36,752 nucleotides of DNA from Candidatus Pullilachnospira intestinigallinarum (GCA_018711275.1 DVIN01000001.1:1-36752); one strand, 5' to 3'. Counted from the first letter of the stretch, positions 1 through 7,995 are shown. Notes: generated from the letters alone by a model not told the origin. Numbers and translations: made by a program.

Positions 1-50
1 AAGAAAAGGCGGTACGCTACCCCTCCACGGGGCGCATACCGCCTTTTCTT
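1..50. terminator. Perfect long hairpin at window edge
   Basis: Bases 1-14 (AAGAAAAGGCGGTA) are exactly complementary to 37-50 (TACCGCCTTTTCTT), and an inner CCCC/GGGG stem (20-23 with 29-32) continues the fold. The run TTTTCTT at the right arm suits a rho-independent terminator reading rightwards, and the mirrored sequence allows use in either direction. Because the window begins here, the gene it serves on the left is not visible. It could also be the structured end of a mobile element whose remnant (a broken XRE gene) lies just to the right. Confidence 0.7.
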
Positions 51-112
51 GTTATCCAGCCCTCCGGCTGTATCGGTTGAGCAAAAGTCAGCGTGGGATT
101 GATGTGGTATCT

Positions 113-250
113 TTATCTAAGTGAACCCCCCCTTTCCCATTTTGATACAGCTTTATCAGTTATTTTGAGTTTATCCGCAAGTTCTTGTTGTGTCATACCT
201 TTTTCCTTACGGAGCTTAGAGATTAAAGCACCAATATTTTCAGTATTCAT
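113..250 (-). pseudogene. Truncated XRE-family helix-turn-helix repressor
   Basis: This 45-codon minus-strand reading frame starts at ATG 250 with an AGGAGGG ribosome site 6-7 bases upstream, so the start is convincing. It encodes the front half of a classic XRE DNA-binding domain: GALISKLRKEKGMTQQELA, then DKLKITDKAVSKWERG. After WERG a G7 run (126-132 on the complement) leads to SLR and a stop. Full family members continue with the rest of the five-helix HTH domain and usually a second domain, so this is a remnant. A single-base change in the G7 run or a deletion could be the cause; no downstream homologous frame was recognised, which favours deletion. Whether the short peptide is still made is unknown. 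Confidence 0.75.
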
Positions 251-272
251 ACAATTCCCTCCTTCTACCATT

Positions 273-301
273 ACCATAGCTAATCTTTTAGTTTACTTCA
301 A
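273..301 (-). promoter_or_regulatory. Candidate sigma-A promoter of the XRE remnant
   Basis: On the minus strand TTGAAG (301-296) and TATGGT (278-273) are separated by 17 bases and lie just upstream of the AGGAGGG ribosome site of the truncated repressor. Both boxes match 4 of 6 consensus bases, so this is plausible but not strong. The rest of 302-427 shows no gene. Confidence 0.4.
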
Positions 302-427
302 TGAATAGCCAGTCGAATTGACTAAACCAATGGTTTACCTGCTAATTATTTTAGAAATATGTCCTTGAAGCCGATATGAACCCCCGATTATTCCATACTT
401 TTGCGGTATTCCGATTAAATCCAGCAT

Positions 428-850
428 CTATTTCCTGTTTCTCCTTTTTGACCTTGAATAGGGATATTTTAAAGCATATAGTACCAATGTATCAGCCAAT
501 ACCTGCTGTCCAATAATAATATTCGTATAGATGTACATTTCACTCACTTCGCTGATTGCCCGATATTCCCATTGAAGTACAAGCACGAAAAGAATCATGG
601 ATACGATCCATGCTATCCAACTGACCTGGGTATGCTTTCGGAAGAATATCCACGTCCAAAATCCACCGACAACAGCTCCTCCGCCAAGACATAAAAAGAA
701 AACCAGCAATATGGCTAAAATCCATACCCCTGACGATGTAGCATCCAAATATGTTGAAAGAAAACTCGCGAAAAAAAAGTTTACGATTCCTAACCCTACA
801 ATTCTCAGTAGAACTATTCTGAAGAAGTCAGTCAGCCATTTATTTATCAT
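428..850 (-). CDS. Hypothetical small integral membrane protein
   Basis: I do not recognise this 140-residue protein. It has three or four hydrophobic segments (about residues 8-32, 41-66, 76-95 and a weaker one near 107-126) and a basic tail ending SRSKRRNRK, which suggests a cytoplasmic C-terminus. A glycine-rich stretch (LGGGAVVGGFW) sits in the second helix. No signal peptide, catalytic motif or cysteine pair is visible. The gene lies 38 bases downstream of the permease on the same strand and could be read through from it, but it is visibly richer in A+T than that gene and resembles the accessory sequence to its left. The ribosome site before ATG 850 is weak (GGCGGGTG). Confidence 0.6.
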   Translation of the reverse strand: MINKWLTDFFRIVLLRIVGLGIVNFFFASFLSTYLDATSSGVWILAILLVFFLCLGGGAVVGGFWTWIFFRKHTQVSWIAWIVSMILFVLVLQWEYRAISEVSEMYIYTNIIIGQQVLADTLVLYALKYPYSRSKRRNRK

Positions 851-888
851 ATGATTTCACCCGCCATCTGACAGTTCTGCCGATCCTC

Positions 889-1986
889 TCACGGAATCAG
901 CAACAACACCGCCAGAAACAGAAGATTCCAACCGGTAAACTCCAGCAGATACCGTTTTTTCGCCCCCGGATACCAGGAGGCAATCTGTTTCCAGGAAATC
1001 AGGCTTGCCATGGAGGCGATCAGGGTGCCCAGGCCTCCCAGATTCGTTCCCACAATCAGCTCCCGCACCTGATCCGTATAGCCTGACAGCAGCATGGCCG
1101 CCGGGACATTGCTGATGATCTGGCTGACCGCCACACTGATCAGCCGCTCATGTCCCTCCAGCAATCCGCCGATCAGCAGCTGCAGCTGTTCCACCTGGCG
1201 GATATTTCCTACAAAGATAAAAAAGAAGGTAAAGGTAAACAACAGTGAATAATCCACCCGAACAAAGGAGGCGGGATTTTTCCAGCAGATGCCAGCCACC
1301 GTCAGGATCAGCAGCAGAATGTGCGGCAGCACGCCCGCCACTGTCAGCAGGCAGCAGACAAACAGCAGCAGATACCAGAGAATGGTTCCCCGATCCCCCA
1401 GCTGTACGGTCTGGGGTTTTACGGTCAGATTCTCCCGTCCCGCTCCAAACCAGATGATGATAAAAAGCAGCACGGCCGCAGCCACGGTATAAGGAAGCAT
1501 CAGCAGCAGGAACTGCGGCAGTGTCATGCCTGACAGGGAATACAGATAAAGGTTCTGGGGATTTCCCACCGGCGTAAACATACTGCCCAGATTGGCGGCT
1601 ATAGTCATCAGCGTCACGGTCCGGCAGAGCTTTCCGTGAAGATCTGCCATCTCCAGTATCATGATTCCAAAGGGTACAAAGGTGATCAATGCCACATCAT
1701 TGGTAATCAGCATGCTGCACAGAAAGCACAGGAACACCAGTGTGAAAATGACGCCCCGTCGGGTGGAAACCCGGGACAGCATCCCGTTTCCCAGAGCAAG
1801 AAATACCTTCTGCTCCCGCAGTCCTTCCATGATCAGCATCAGACAAAACAATAGAATCAGTGTGTCAAAGTCTATGTAGGACAGATATTCCGGTCCCGGC
1901 GGCGTCAGAAAACAGGACAGCACCGCCAGCACAAAGGAGGCACACAGTACCACATCCCCCTTTGCCAGATTCCATAGTTTCTTCAT
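889..1986 (-). CDS. SLC13/ArsB/NhaD-type anion permease
   Basis: A 365-residue polytopic membrane protein with about ten hydrophobic helices. The segment LITNDVALITFVPFGIMIL near residue 95 is the hallmark of the ion-transporter superfamily that includes ArsB, NhaD and the citrate/dicarboxylate (SLC13, CitMHS) carriers. The half-repeat ASLGSM-like loop appears as AANLGSMFTPVGNPQNL around residue 132, a substrate/cation-binding loop in this family, and SNVPAAMLLSGY near 293 is the matching loop of the second half. The start ATG 1986 has GGGAGG nine bases upstream. The protein is somewhat shorter than the usual 400-430 residues. The substrate cannot be told from sequence: dicarboxylate, citrate, arsenite or Na+/H+ exchange are all possible. 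No arsR or lyase gene is adjacent, so arsenite is not favoured. Confidence 0.8.
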   Translation of the reverse strand: MKKLWNLAKGDVVLCASFVLAVLSCFLTPPGPEYLSYIDFDTLILLFCLMLIMEGLREQKVFLALGNGMLSRVSTRRGVIFTLVFLCFLCSMLITNDVALITFVPFGIMILEMADLHGKLCRTVTLMTIAANLGSMFTPVGNPQNLYLYSLSGMTLPQFLLLMLPYTVAAAVLLFIIIWFGAGRENLTVKPQTVQLGDRGTILWYLLLFVCCLLTVAGVLPHILLLILTVAGICWKNPASFVRVDYSLLFTFTFFFIFVGNIRQVEQLQLLIGGLLEGHERLISVAVSQIISNVPAAMLLSGYTDQVRELIVGTNLGGLGTLIASMASLISWKQIASWYPGAKKRYLLEFTGWNLLFLAVLLLIP

Positions 1987-2038
1987 TAATTAGTTCCTCC
2001 CCTCATGTACTGCGTATCTTTCTTAATCTATATACAAC

Positions 2039-2117
2039 GGAAAGCATGCCGTGCGAACTTTCCCTTGTCATGAATAATGGAAAGCACGCCACACGGACTT
2101 TCCCTTGTTCATGAAGA
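2039..2117. repeat. Tandem 40-bp palindromic repeat, two copies
   Basis: Two diverged units start at 2039 and 2079 with an exact 40-base period. Each carries GGAAAG, a GC-rich centre of about 13 bases, then CTTTCCCTTGT and TCATGAA, so each unit can fold as a hairpin (GGAAAG with CTTTCC). A related unit occurs at 23911-23960. The units fill the gap between the permease gene and the terminator of the pyr operon. Confidence 0.7.
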
Positions 2118-2159
2118 AGAGAGAAGTGCGGCTGTCTGGCTGTCACTTCTCTCTTTTTT
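2117..2159. terminator. Terminator after pyrD
   Basis: A perfect 12-base stem, AAGAGAGAAGTG (2117-2128) with CACTTCTCTCTT (2144-2155), encloses a 15-base loop. It is followed by TTTT on the plus strand and by TTCTTC on the minus strand. It lies 40 bases past the pyrD stop, so it most likely ends the minus-strand pyrimidine operon. Confidence 0.8.
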
Positions 2160-2198
2160 ACAGATCACGAAACGGTCAGCCCCTCCCTGGGGTTCCTG

Positions 2199-3104
2199 TC
2201 ACTGATTTACCGCTCCGATCAGTTCGCTGATATCCTTTACACCGTAGGTTCTCATGTATTCCCCGATGCCGTCCACGATTTCCACCGTGGCAGTGGGATT
2301 ATAGAAATTCGCGGTTCCCACGGAAACTGCCGTGGCGCCTGCCAGGATAAACTCCAGGGCGTCCTCCGCCGTAGCGATACCTCCCATGCCGATGATGGGA
2401 AGATCCACCGCCTGGGCCACCTGATAGACCATTCGAACTGCCACCGGCTTCACTGCCGGGCCGGACATACCTCCGGTCTTATTGGCCAGCGCAAAGGTTC
2501 TCCGATGGATATCGATCTTCATACCGGTGAGAGTATTGATCAGAGAGAGGGCGTCCGCGCCGCCCGCCTGGGCCGCCCGTGCCATCTCCGCGATATCCGT
2601 CACGTTGGGGCTCAGCTTCATGATCACCGGCTGTTTTGCCAGACGTTTGATCCGGGAGGTAATGTCCTCCACTGCTCTGGGATCCTGACCGAAGGCAATG
2701 CCGCCTTCCTTGACGTTGGGGCAGGATATATTGATCTCCAGCATGTCCACCGGTTCCCCGGCCAGACGTTCCACCACCTGACAGTAATCCTCTGCCGTTT
2801 TTCCGCAGACATTGACAATGATTTTCGTGTCATACTTTTTCAGGAACGGGATATCCCTTTCGCAGAAAACATCAATGCCGGGATTCTGAAGGCCGATGGC
2901 ATTGAGCATACCGCCGTACACCTCCGCGATGCGGGGGGTGGGATTTCCCGGCCAGGGAACATTAGCCACACCTTTCGTCACCACCGCGCCCAGACGGTTC
3001 AGATCCACCAGCTCGCTGTATTCCTCCCCGCTTCCGAAGGTGCCGGAGGCGGTCATCACCGGATTCTTCAGTTCCACACCGGCAAGATTTACTTTCATAT
3101 TCAT
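2199..3104 (-). CDS. pyrD: Dihydroorotate dehydrogenase B, catalytic subunit
   Basis: Catalyses oxidation of dihydroorotate to orotate, the fourth step of UMP synthesis, on an FMN-bound TIM barrel. About 301 residues, as expected for the class 1B (NAD-dependent) enzyme. Visible marks are NPVMTASGTFGSGEEYSEL at the N-terminus, the active-site stretch LEINISCPNVKEGG (class 1B uses Cys as the base, here the C of ISCPN), KLSPNVTDI with the FMN-binding Lys, and the phosphate-binding loops IIGMGGIATAEDALEFILAGA. The ATG at 3104 overlaps the pyrK stop as TGATG; a GTG at 3107 is an alternative with slightly better spacing to GGAGG. PyrK, its partner, is directly upstream, which confirms the B type. 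Confidence 0.96.
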   Translation of the reverse strand: MNMKVNLAGVELKNPVMTASGTFGSGEEYSELVDLNRLGAVVTKGVANVPWPGNPTPRIAEVYGGMLNAIGLQNPGIDVFCERDIPFLKKYDTKIIVNVCGKTAEDYCQVVERLAGEPVDMLEINISCPNVKEGGIAFGQDPRAVEDITSRIKRLAKQPVIMKLSPNVTDIAEMARAAQAGGADALSLINTLTGMKIDIHRRTFALANKTGGMSGPAVKPVAVRMVYQVAQAVDLPIIGMGGIATAEDALEFILAGATAVSVGTANFYNPTATVEIVDGIGEYMRTYGVKDISELIGAVNQ

Positions 3105-3886
3105 CACAGTTCCACCTCCGATGCAGGAAATACCGGACCGTCCTTACAGATCCGTTTGTTATGTACATGAGAATGTCCGTCCACCTCCGTGGATTTGCAT
3201 ACACAGGCAAGACAGGCGCCGATCCCGCAGGCCATCCGTTCCTCCATGGAAATCCAGCAGGGAATGTTCTGCTCACCGGCATAGGTTTTGATGGCTCTCA
3301 GCATCGGAGCGGGACCGCAGGCGAAAATCACATCCGCCGTAAGGCCATTCTCCCGGATGGCGTCCATAACATTTCCTCTGGTTCCGGCGCTTCCATCCTC
3401 CGTAGCCACCACCAGCCGGCCGCAATCTGCCAGCTCCTGCTGCAGAAACAGCTGGTCCCGGTATCCGGCAATCACCGTCACCTGTGCCTTCCCGGAAAGC
3501 TGACGGGCAGTCTCCACCAGCGGCGGAATACCGATCCCCCCTCCCATGAGGAAGATTCGTTTTCCTTGTGCCTCTTCCAGAAGGAAACCATTTCCCAGAG
3601 GCCCCAGTACTTCCAGCGTATCCCCTTTCTTCATCCGGGAAAGAATCTCCGTTCCCGTATTCTTTCCTGTTACCCGGTACACCAGGCGCAGTCTGCCCCC
3701 CATGGCGTCAATCTCGCAGAGACTGATGGGACGGGGCAAAAGCCGACTGGGATCTCCCGTGTACAGAGAGACAAACTGTCCCGGTACTGCCCCGGCAGCA
3801 ATCTGGTCTGTCTGGATCCACATACTGTAAATATCATTGGCGATGCACTCCTGGGAGATCACCGTACAAATTTCCTTTTTTTTCAT
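3104..3886 (-). CDS. pyrK: Dihydroorotate dehydrogenase electron transfer subunit
   Basis: A 260-residue FAD and [2Fe-2S] protein that passes electrons from PyrD to NAD+. The ferredoxin-reductase fold shows an FAD-binding RPISLCEI near residue 52 and a nucleotide-binding glycine loop FLMGGGIGIPPLVETA near 113. The iron-sulphur ligands are the cysteines of CGIGACLACVC near residue 222 plus the later Cys of KRICKDGPVF, the pattern known from Bacillus and Lactococcus PyrK. The ATG at 3886 follows a GGGGAACAG ribosome site. It sits 22 bases after pyrF and overlaps pyrD, so the two subunits are translationally coupled. Confidence 0.95.
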   Translation of the reverse strand: MKKKEICTVISQECIANDIYSMWIQTDQIAAGAVPGQFVSLYTGDPSRLLPRPISLCEIDAMGGRLRLVYRVTGKNTGTEILSRMKKGDTLEVLGPLGNGFLLEEAQGKRIFLMGGGIGIPPLVETARQLSGKAQVTVIAGYRDQLFLQQELADCGRLVVATEDGSAGTRGNVMDAIRENGLTADVIFACGPAPMLRAIKTYAGEQNIPCWISMEERMACGIGACLACVCKSTEVDGHSHVHNKRICKDGPVFPASEVEL

Positions 3887-3908
3887 CTGTTCCCCATTCT
3901 CCTCGTTT

Positions 3909-4838
3909 TTATTTTGCCGCCTGAAGGGCGCCGTCGATATCAGCGATCATATCCTTCACTGCCTGACGGGATGCCTCCGCAAAATTCTCCGGTCCGAATT
4001 TTTTATAGGCCTCCTGCTTGTAGGCGGCAATAATTCCTCTGGAGGAATTGATGATAGCGCCCAGTCCATCGTCGTTGAAGAAATGAACCAGATCCTTGCC
4101 GCGGCCTCCCTGCGCTCCGTAACCGGGTACCAGAATAAAAGTTTTCGGCATGATTTTCCGCAGTGCCTTTCCCTGCGCAGGATAGGTGGCTCCCACCACC
4201 GCGCCCACATAGCTGTAGGTCTCTCCCATATGTTCTCTTCCCCAGGCGGCCACCTGCTCGCCCACCCATTCGTACAGCGGACGTCCGTCAATCAGCCGGT
4301 CCTGGAATTCTCCGCTGGAAGGATTGGAAGTTTTTACCAGGATAAACAGGCCTTTTTTCTCCTCTTTTGCCACCTTGATAAACGGTTTGATGCCGTCAGA
4401 GCCCAGATAAGGATTCACCGTCACAAAATCTTCATTGAAGCCATAATACTGTCTGGATCCCACCTGGACTTTTCCCAGATGTCCCACCGCATAAGCCTCG
4501 GAGGTGGAACCGATATCTCCTCTTTTGACATCGCCCAGCACGATCAGCCCTTTTTCATGGCAGTAATCCACCGTCCGTTTGAAGGTTTTCATGCCTTCCA
4601 AGCCAAACTGTTCATACATGGCAATCTGGGGCTTCACCGCGGGAATCAGATCATAGGTGGCGTCCACGATTTCCTTGTTGAACTGCCAGACAGCCTCGGC
4701 TGCCCCCTCCAGTGTCTCCCCGAACTCGGCATACGCCCGTTTCTGAATGTGGTCCGGAACATAGTTCAGCATCGGATCCAGCCCCACTACAATGGGAGCG
4801 TGTGTCTTCTTTATCTTTTCAATCAGCTTCTGAATCAT
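3909..4838 (-). CDS. pyrF: Orotidine 5'-phosphate decarboxylase (group 2)
   Basis: Makes UMP by decarboxylating OMP, the last step of the pathway. The 309-residue length and sequence put it in the longer group 2 subfamily rather than the roughly 235-residue group 1. The catalytic Asp/Lys motif is seen as VLGDVKRGDIGSTSEAYA near residue 100, the N-terminal substrate motif as VGLDPML near 18, and the phosphate-binding part as LVPGYGAQGGRG near 240. The start ATG 4838 has AAGGAG about eight bases upstream and lies about 20 bases after the pyrC stop, in the same operon. Confidence 0.95.
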   Translation of the reverse strand: MIQKLIEKIKKTHAPIVVGLDPMLNYVPDHIQKRAYAEFGETLEGAAEAVWQFNKEIVDATYDLIPAVKPQIAMYEQFGLEGMKTFKRTVDYCHEKGLIVLGDVKRGDIGSTSEAYAVGHLGKVQVGSRQYYGFNEDFVTVNPYLGSDGIKPFIKVAKEEKKGLFILVKTSNPSSGEFQDRLIDGRPLYEWVGEQVAAWGREHMGETYSYVGAVVGATYPAQGKALRKIMPKTFILVPGYGAQGGRGKDLVHFFNDDGLGAIINSSRGIIAAYKQEAYKKFGPENFAEASRQAVKDMIADIDGALQAAK

Positions 4839-4857
4839 TCTTTAATCTCCTTTTTCC

Positions 4858-6144
4858 TCAATTTTCCTGATCTTCATATACCACCAGACCGCCGCAGATG
4901 GTCATCTTTACTTTTCCCTTCACCCTTCTGCCATGGAACGGTGAATTTTTCCCTTTGGATACAAATTTATTCACATCGATGGTGTATTCTTCTTCCGGAT
5001 TAATAATAACCACATCCGCGTCTTTTCCCGGACGGAGGGAACCCTTATTGTCCAGGTGAACGATACGGGCCGGATTGCCGCTCATTTTCTCAGCCATCTG
5101 CATGGGGGTGATCCAGCCTTTGTCCACCAGCTCCGTGATGGTCAGCGCAACGCTGGTTTCCAGTCCCACGATCCCAAAGGGGGCTTCCCGCATGGATCGG
5201 CTCTTTTCTTCTTCCGAATGGGGCGCATGGTCTGTACTGATCACCTCAATCACATCGTCCCGAAGCGCCTCCAGAAGCGCCTGACGGTCCTTTTCCGTTC
5301 TCAGAGGGGGATTCATCTTGTAGTTGGCATCTCCCTCCACCATATCGGAAGAGGTCAGGGTAAAATGATGAGGGCAGACTTCCGCGGACACAGGCAGTCC
5401 ATACTCCTTTGATGCCCGCATCATCATGGCCGCTCCCTCTGTAGAACAATGGCACAGATGCAGATGGCATCCCGTATCCCGGGCAAGGATAATATCCCTG
5501 GCCACAATGCAGTCCTCCACCGCATTGCTGATTCCCGGCAGAGAAAACTCTCTGGCCTTTTCATCATCATTCATACAGCCGCCTCTGACCATATCAATAT
5601 CCTCGCAATGTGCCAGCACCGGAATATTCAGCCGCCGGGCCATCTGCATGGCCTCCCGGTACAGCTGACTGTTCATCACAGATTTTCCATCCTCGCTGAT
5701 GGCGGGAATTCCTTCCTTTACCATGGCTTCAATGTCCGCCAGTTCTTCTCCCTTCATTCCCCGGGTGATGGCTCCCACCTGAAGCACGTTTACCTTGGCA
5801 AATTCTCTGGCTTTATTTTTTACATAGGCCACCCGGCTGGCATCGTCCATCACCGGTTTTGTATTCGGCATGGCCAGGATCGTGGTGACGCCGCCATGGG
5901 CCGCCGCATCTGCTCCCGTAATAATATCCTCTTTATAGGTCAGACCGGGATCTCTGAGATGTACATGCATATCAATCAGACCTGGCATCACATAACAGCC
6001 GGATGCGTCCACCACCCGATCCGCTTCCTCCTCCAGATGATCCTCAACCGCTGAAATTCTGTCGTCCTCAATGAGAAGATCACCCACCTGATCTCTCCGG
6101 GTATCCGGATCAATGATCCGTCCGTTTTTAATTAAAATTCGCAT
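4858..6144 (-). CDS. pyrC: Dihydroorotase (type I)
   Basis: A 428-residue amidohydrolase that closes carbamoyl aspartate to dihydroorotate. Zinc-binding motifs are clear: DMHVHLRDPG near residue 58, LAHCED near 177, HLHLCHCST near 229 and the catalytic Asp in STDHAPHSEEEK near 303. The C-terminal strand PGKDADVVIINPEEEYTID is typical of amidohydrolases (type I dihydroorotase, allantoinase, dihydropyrimidinase). The pyr neighbours decide in favour of dihydroorotase. ATG 6144 is preceded by AAAGGA seven bases upstream. It is the first gene of the operon. The aspartate carbamoyltransferase genes (pyrB, pyrI) and pyrE are not in the window. Confidence 0.95.
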   Translation of the reverse strand: MRILIKNGRIIDPDTRRDQVGDLLIEDDRISAVEDHLEEEADRVVDASGCYVMPGLIDMHVHLRDPGLTYKEDIITGADAAAHGGVTTILAMPNTKPVMDDASRVAYVKNKAREFAKVNVLQVGAITRGMKGEELADIEAMVKEGIPAISEDGKSVMNSQLYREAMQMARRLNIPVLAHCEDIDMVRGGCMNDDEKAREFSLPGISNAVEDCIVARDIILARDTGCHLHLCHCSTEGAAMMMRASKEYGLPVSAEVCPHHFTLTSSDMVEGDANYKMNPPLRTEKDRQALLEALRDDVIEVISTDHAPHSEEEKSRSMREAPFGIVGLETSVALTITELVDKGWITPMQMAEKMSGNPARIVHLDNKGSLRPGKDADVVIINPEEEYTIDVNKFVSKGKNSPFHGRRVKGKVKMTICGGLVVYEDQEN

Positions 6145-6203
6145 ATGTTTTCCTTTCCTGCCCCATATTCAGGGGGCTTTGCATGGATTCTCATCATGGT
6201 ACT

Positions 6204-6232
6204 ATCATACACGAATTTCTCTCCGAAATAAA
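6204..6232 (-). promoter_or_regulatory. Weak candidate promoter of the pyr operon
   Basis: Reading leftwards, TTTATT (6232-6227) and TATGAT (6209-6204) are 17 bases apart, about 60 bases before the pyrC start. The -10 box is good, the -35 poor. The short leader holds a small ATTTC/GAAAT hairpin but no antiterminator-terminator pair of the PyrR kind that I could see. Confidence 0.3.
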
Positions 6233-6245
6233 GCCCTTTTTCCGC

Positions 6246-6274
6246 TTGACTTTTATGAATATTCACTCTATAAT
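6246..6274 (+). promoter_or_regulatory. Sigma-A promoter of cspA
   Basis: TTGACT (6246-6251), 17 bases, then a perfect TATAAT (6269-6274). Transcription should begin near 6281, leaving a leader of about 155 bases before the cspA start, a length typical of cold-shock mRNAs. The leader contains AGCCC (6310-6314) that can pair with GGGCT (6365-6369), followed by seven T residues, and so might act as a weak attenuator. Confidence 0.8.
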
Positions 6275-6435
6275 GGCGATAAGAAGAGAAATTCTATGTA
6301 TCTAATATTAGCCCATGCGGTATGCGGGATTATATTATTTATATTGATGTAATCTCCAGACTCAGGGCTTTTTTTAGCGCCTCTTCTTTATCAACATTCT
6401 ATTTTCTATTTTTCTATTTTTATGGAGGTAACATC

Positions 6436-6636
6436 ATGAACAAAGGAACTGTGAAGTGGTTCAACGCGGAAAAAGGGTATGGCTTCATTACAGGAGAAGA
6501 CGGTGCTGACGTTTTTGTTCATTTCTCCGCGATTCAGGGAGAAGGCTTCAAATCGCTGGATGAAGGTCAGGCTGTGACTTATGATTTGACAGAGGGCGCG
6601 CGTGGCATGCAGGCCGCCAACGTTGTAAAATTATAA
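6436..6636 (+). CDS. cspA: Cold-shock protein, CspA family
   Basis: A 66-residue single cold-shock domain that binds single-stranded RNA and DNA. It contains the RNP1 motif [11 protein letters not shown] and the RNP2 motif VFVHFSAI with the usual aromatic residues, preceded by [13 protein letters not shown]. The start chosen is ATG 6436, which has GGAGG eight bases upstream and gives the normal family length; an in-frame extension back to 6322 adds a hydrophobic, unrelated leader and is rejected. It is a single-gene unit between two minus-strand operons, with its own promoter and terminator. The C-terminus ends AANVVKL, as in other members. Confidence 0.96.
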   Translation: MNKGTVKWFNAEKGYGFITGEDGADVFVHFSAIQGEGFKSLDEGQAVTYDLTEGARGMQAANVVKL

Positions 6637-6721
6637 TAAATCCATAAGCAACCGTTCGAAAACGGCATACCGGGCGTTTTTGAACCGCTACGATAGAGCA
6701 ACGTTTTACTTGAAACAGGCC

Positions 6722-6764
6722 AAAATCCCCCTGGGTATCCAACTGGATACCCAGGGGGATTTTT
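6722..6764. terminator. Strong bidirectional terminator, cspA / malic enzyme
   Basis: A perfect 19-base stem (6722-6740 with 6745-6763) with a four-base AACT loop and T-rich ends on both strands. It sits between the convergent cspA and malic enzyme genes and can end both. Confidence 0.93.
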
Positions 6765-6793
6765 CTGTCGGTCCGCTCTGAACGGTTCTTTTA

Positions 6794-7966
6794 TCAGATA
6801 CGAGCCACTCCTGTTTTTCTTGCAGCCTCTGCCACTGCCTTGGCAACGGCCTCTGCCACTCTCTTATCGAAGGGATTGGGGATAATGTAATCCGGTGTCA
6901 GATCCTTCTCGTCAATCAGGTTTGCGATTGCGTAAGCGGCGGCTACTTTCATCTCGTCATTGATGTCCTTCGCGCGCACATCCAGCGCACCGCGGAAGAT
7001 TCCCGGGAATGCCAGAACGTTGTTGATCTGATTGGGGAAATCGCTTCTTCCGGTACCGATAACAGCTGCTCCGGCTTTCTTTGCCAGATCCGGCATAATC
7101 TCGGGAACGGGATTTGCCATGGGGAACAGAATGGGATCCTTGGCCATGCTCTGTACCATCTCTTCCGTTACAGTTCCGGGAGCGGAAACTCCGATAAATA
7201 CATCTGCGCCCTTCAGCATATCAGCCAGAGAACCTTTTTCCATATTTCTGTTGGAGATCTTTGCCATCTCCTCTTTCTCCGGATTCAGGTTGTCTCTTCC
7301 CTCATAGATCGCGCCGTGACGGTCGCACATAATAACGTTCTTCAGGCCCAGGCTCACCAGCAGTTTGATGATGGCGATTCCTGCAGCGCCTGCGCCGGAG
7401 GTTACCACCTTGATCTCATCCAGTTTCTTTCCGGTCAGTTTCAGGGCATTGATCATGGCGGCAGCGGTTACCACTGCTGTTCCGTGCTGATCATCATGGA
7501 AAATCGGGATATCACAGCACTCTTTCAGCTTTCTCTCGATCTCGAAACAGCGGGGAGCGGAAATATCCTCCAGATTCACTCCGCCGAAGCTTCCTGCCAG
7601 CAGGCTTACGGTCTTTACGATTTCATCCACGTCTTTGCTGCGAACGCACAGAGGGAAAGCATCTACGCCGCCGAACTCTTTGAACAGCACACATTTTCCT
7701 TCCATAACCGGCATACCGGCTTCCGGACCGATATCCCCCAGTCCCAGTACGGCTGTTCCGTCGGTGACAACCGCCACCAGATTATGACGTCTGGTATATT
7801 TGTAGGAGTCATTCACATCCTTGGAAATTGCCAGACAGGGCTCCGCAACGCCCGGCGTATAAGCTACCGCCAGATCCTCCGGAGTCTCAAGTTTCGCACG
7901 GCTCTTGATCTCCAGCTTACCGGCCCACTCTTCATGCTGCTTCAGTGCAAATTCTTTCTTATCCAT
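6794..7966 (-). CDS. NAD-type malic enzyme
   Basis: A 390-residue malic enzyme of the short bacterial class, converting malate to pyruvate and CO2 with reduction of a nicotinamide cofactor. The malate-binding part shows VAYTPGVAEPC (catalytic Tyr) near residue 35, MPVMEGKCVLF with the general-base Lys near 84, the metal site NLEDISAPRCFEIE near 131 and FHDDQHGTAVVTAAA near 155. The Rossmann part has TSGAGAAGIAIIKLL near 189, and the second strand ends in MCDRHGAI; an Asp there usually goes with NAD rather than NADP. The gene begins 29 bases after the dehydrogenase described next and is probably co-transcribed with it. Its stop is followed by a strong terminator. Confidence 0.93.
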   Translation of the reverse strand: MDKKEFALKQHEEWAGKLEIKSRAKLETPEDLAVAYTPGVAEPCLAISKDVNDSYKYTRRHNLVAVVTDGTAVLGLGDIGPEAGMPVMEGKCVLFKEFGGVDAFPLCVRSKDVDEIVKTVSLLAGSFGGVNLEDISAPRCFEIERKLKECCDIPIFHDDQHGTAVVTAAAMINALKLTGKKLDEIKVVTSGAGAAGIAIIKLLVSLGLKNVIMCDRHGAIYEGRDNLNPEKEEMAKISNRNMEKGSLADMLKGADVFIGVSAPGTVTEEMVQSMAKDPILFPMANPVPEIMPDLAKKAGAAVIGTGRSDFPNQINNVLAFPGIFRGALDVRAKDINDEMKVAAAYAIANLIDEKDLTPDYIIPNPFDKRVAEAVAKAVAEAARKTGVARI

Positions 7967-7995
7967 TTGTCTGTTCTCCCTTTCTTTTCCTGTTC

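Noticed and set aside
3837-5003. A 388-residue plus-strand open frame
   Set aside because: Antisense to pyrF; pyrF has complete catalytic motifs.
6145-6245. PyrR-type attenuator before pyrC
   Set aside because: Only a short hairpin is seen; there is no terminator-antiterminator pair and no conserved PyrR-binding loop.
6322-6435. Upstream extension of the cold-shock protein
   Set aside because: Adds an unrelated hydrophobic leader; the GGAGG site and family length support ATG 6436.
6640-6720. TTCGAA-containing stretch resembling a tRNA T-loop
   Set aside because: No acceptor, D or anticodon stems could be arranged around it.
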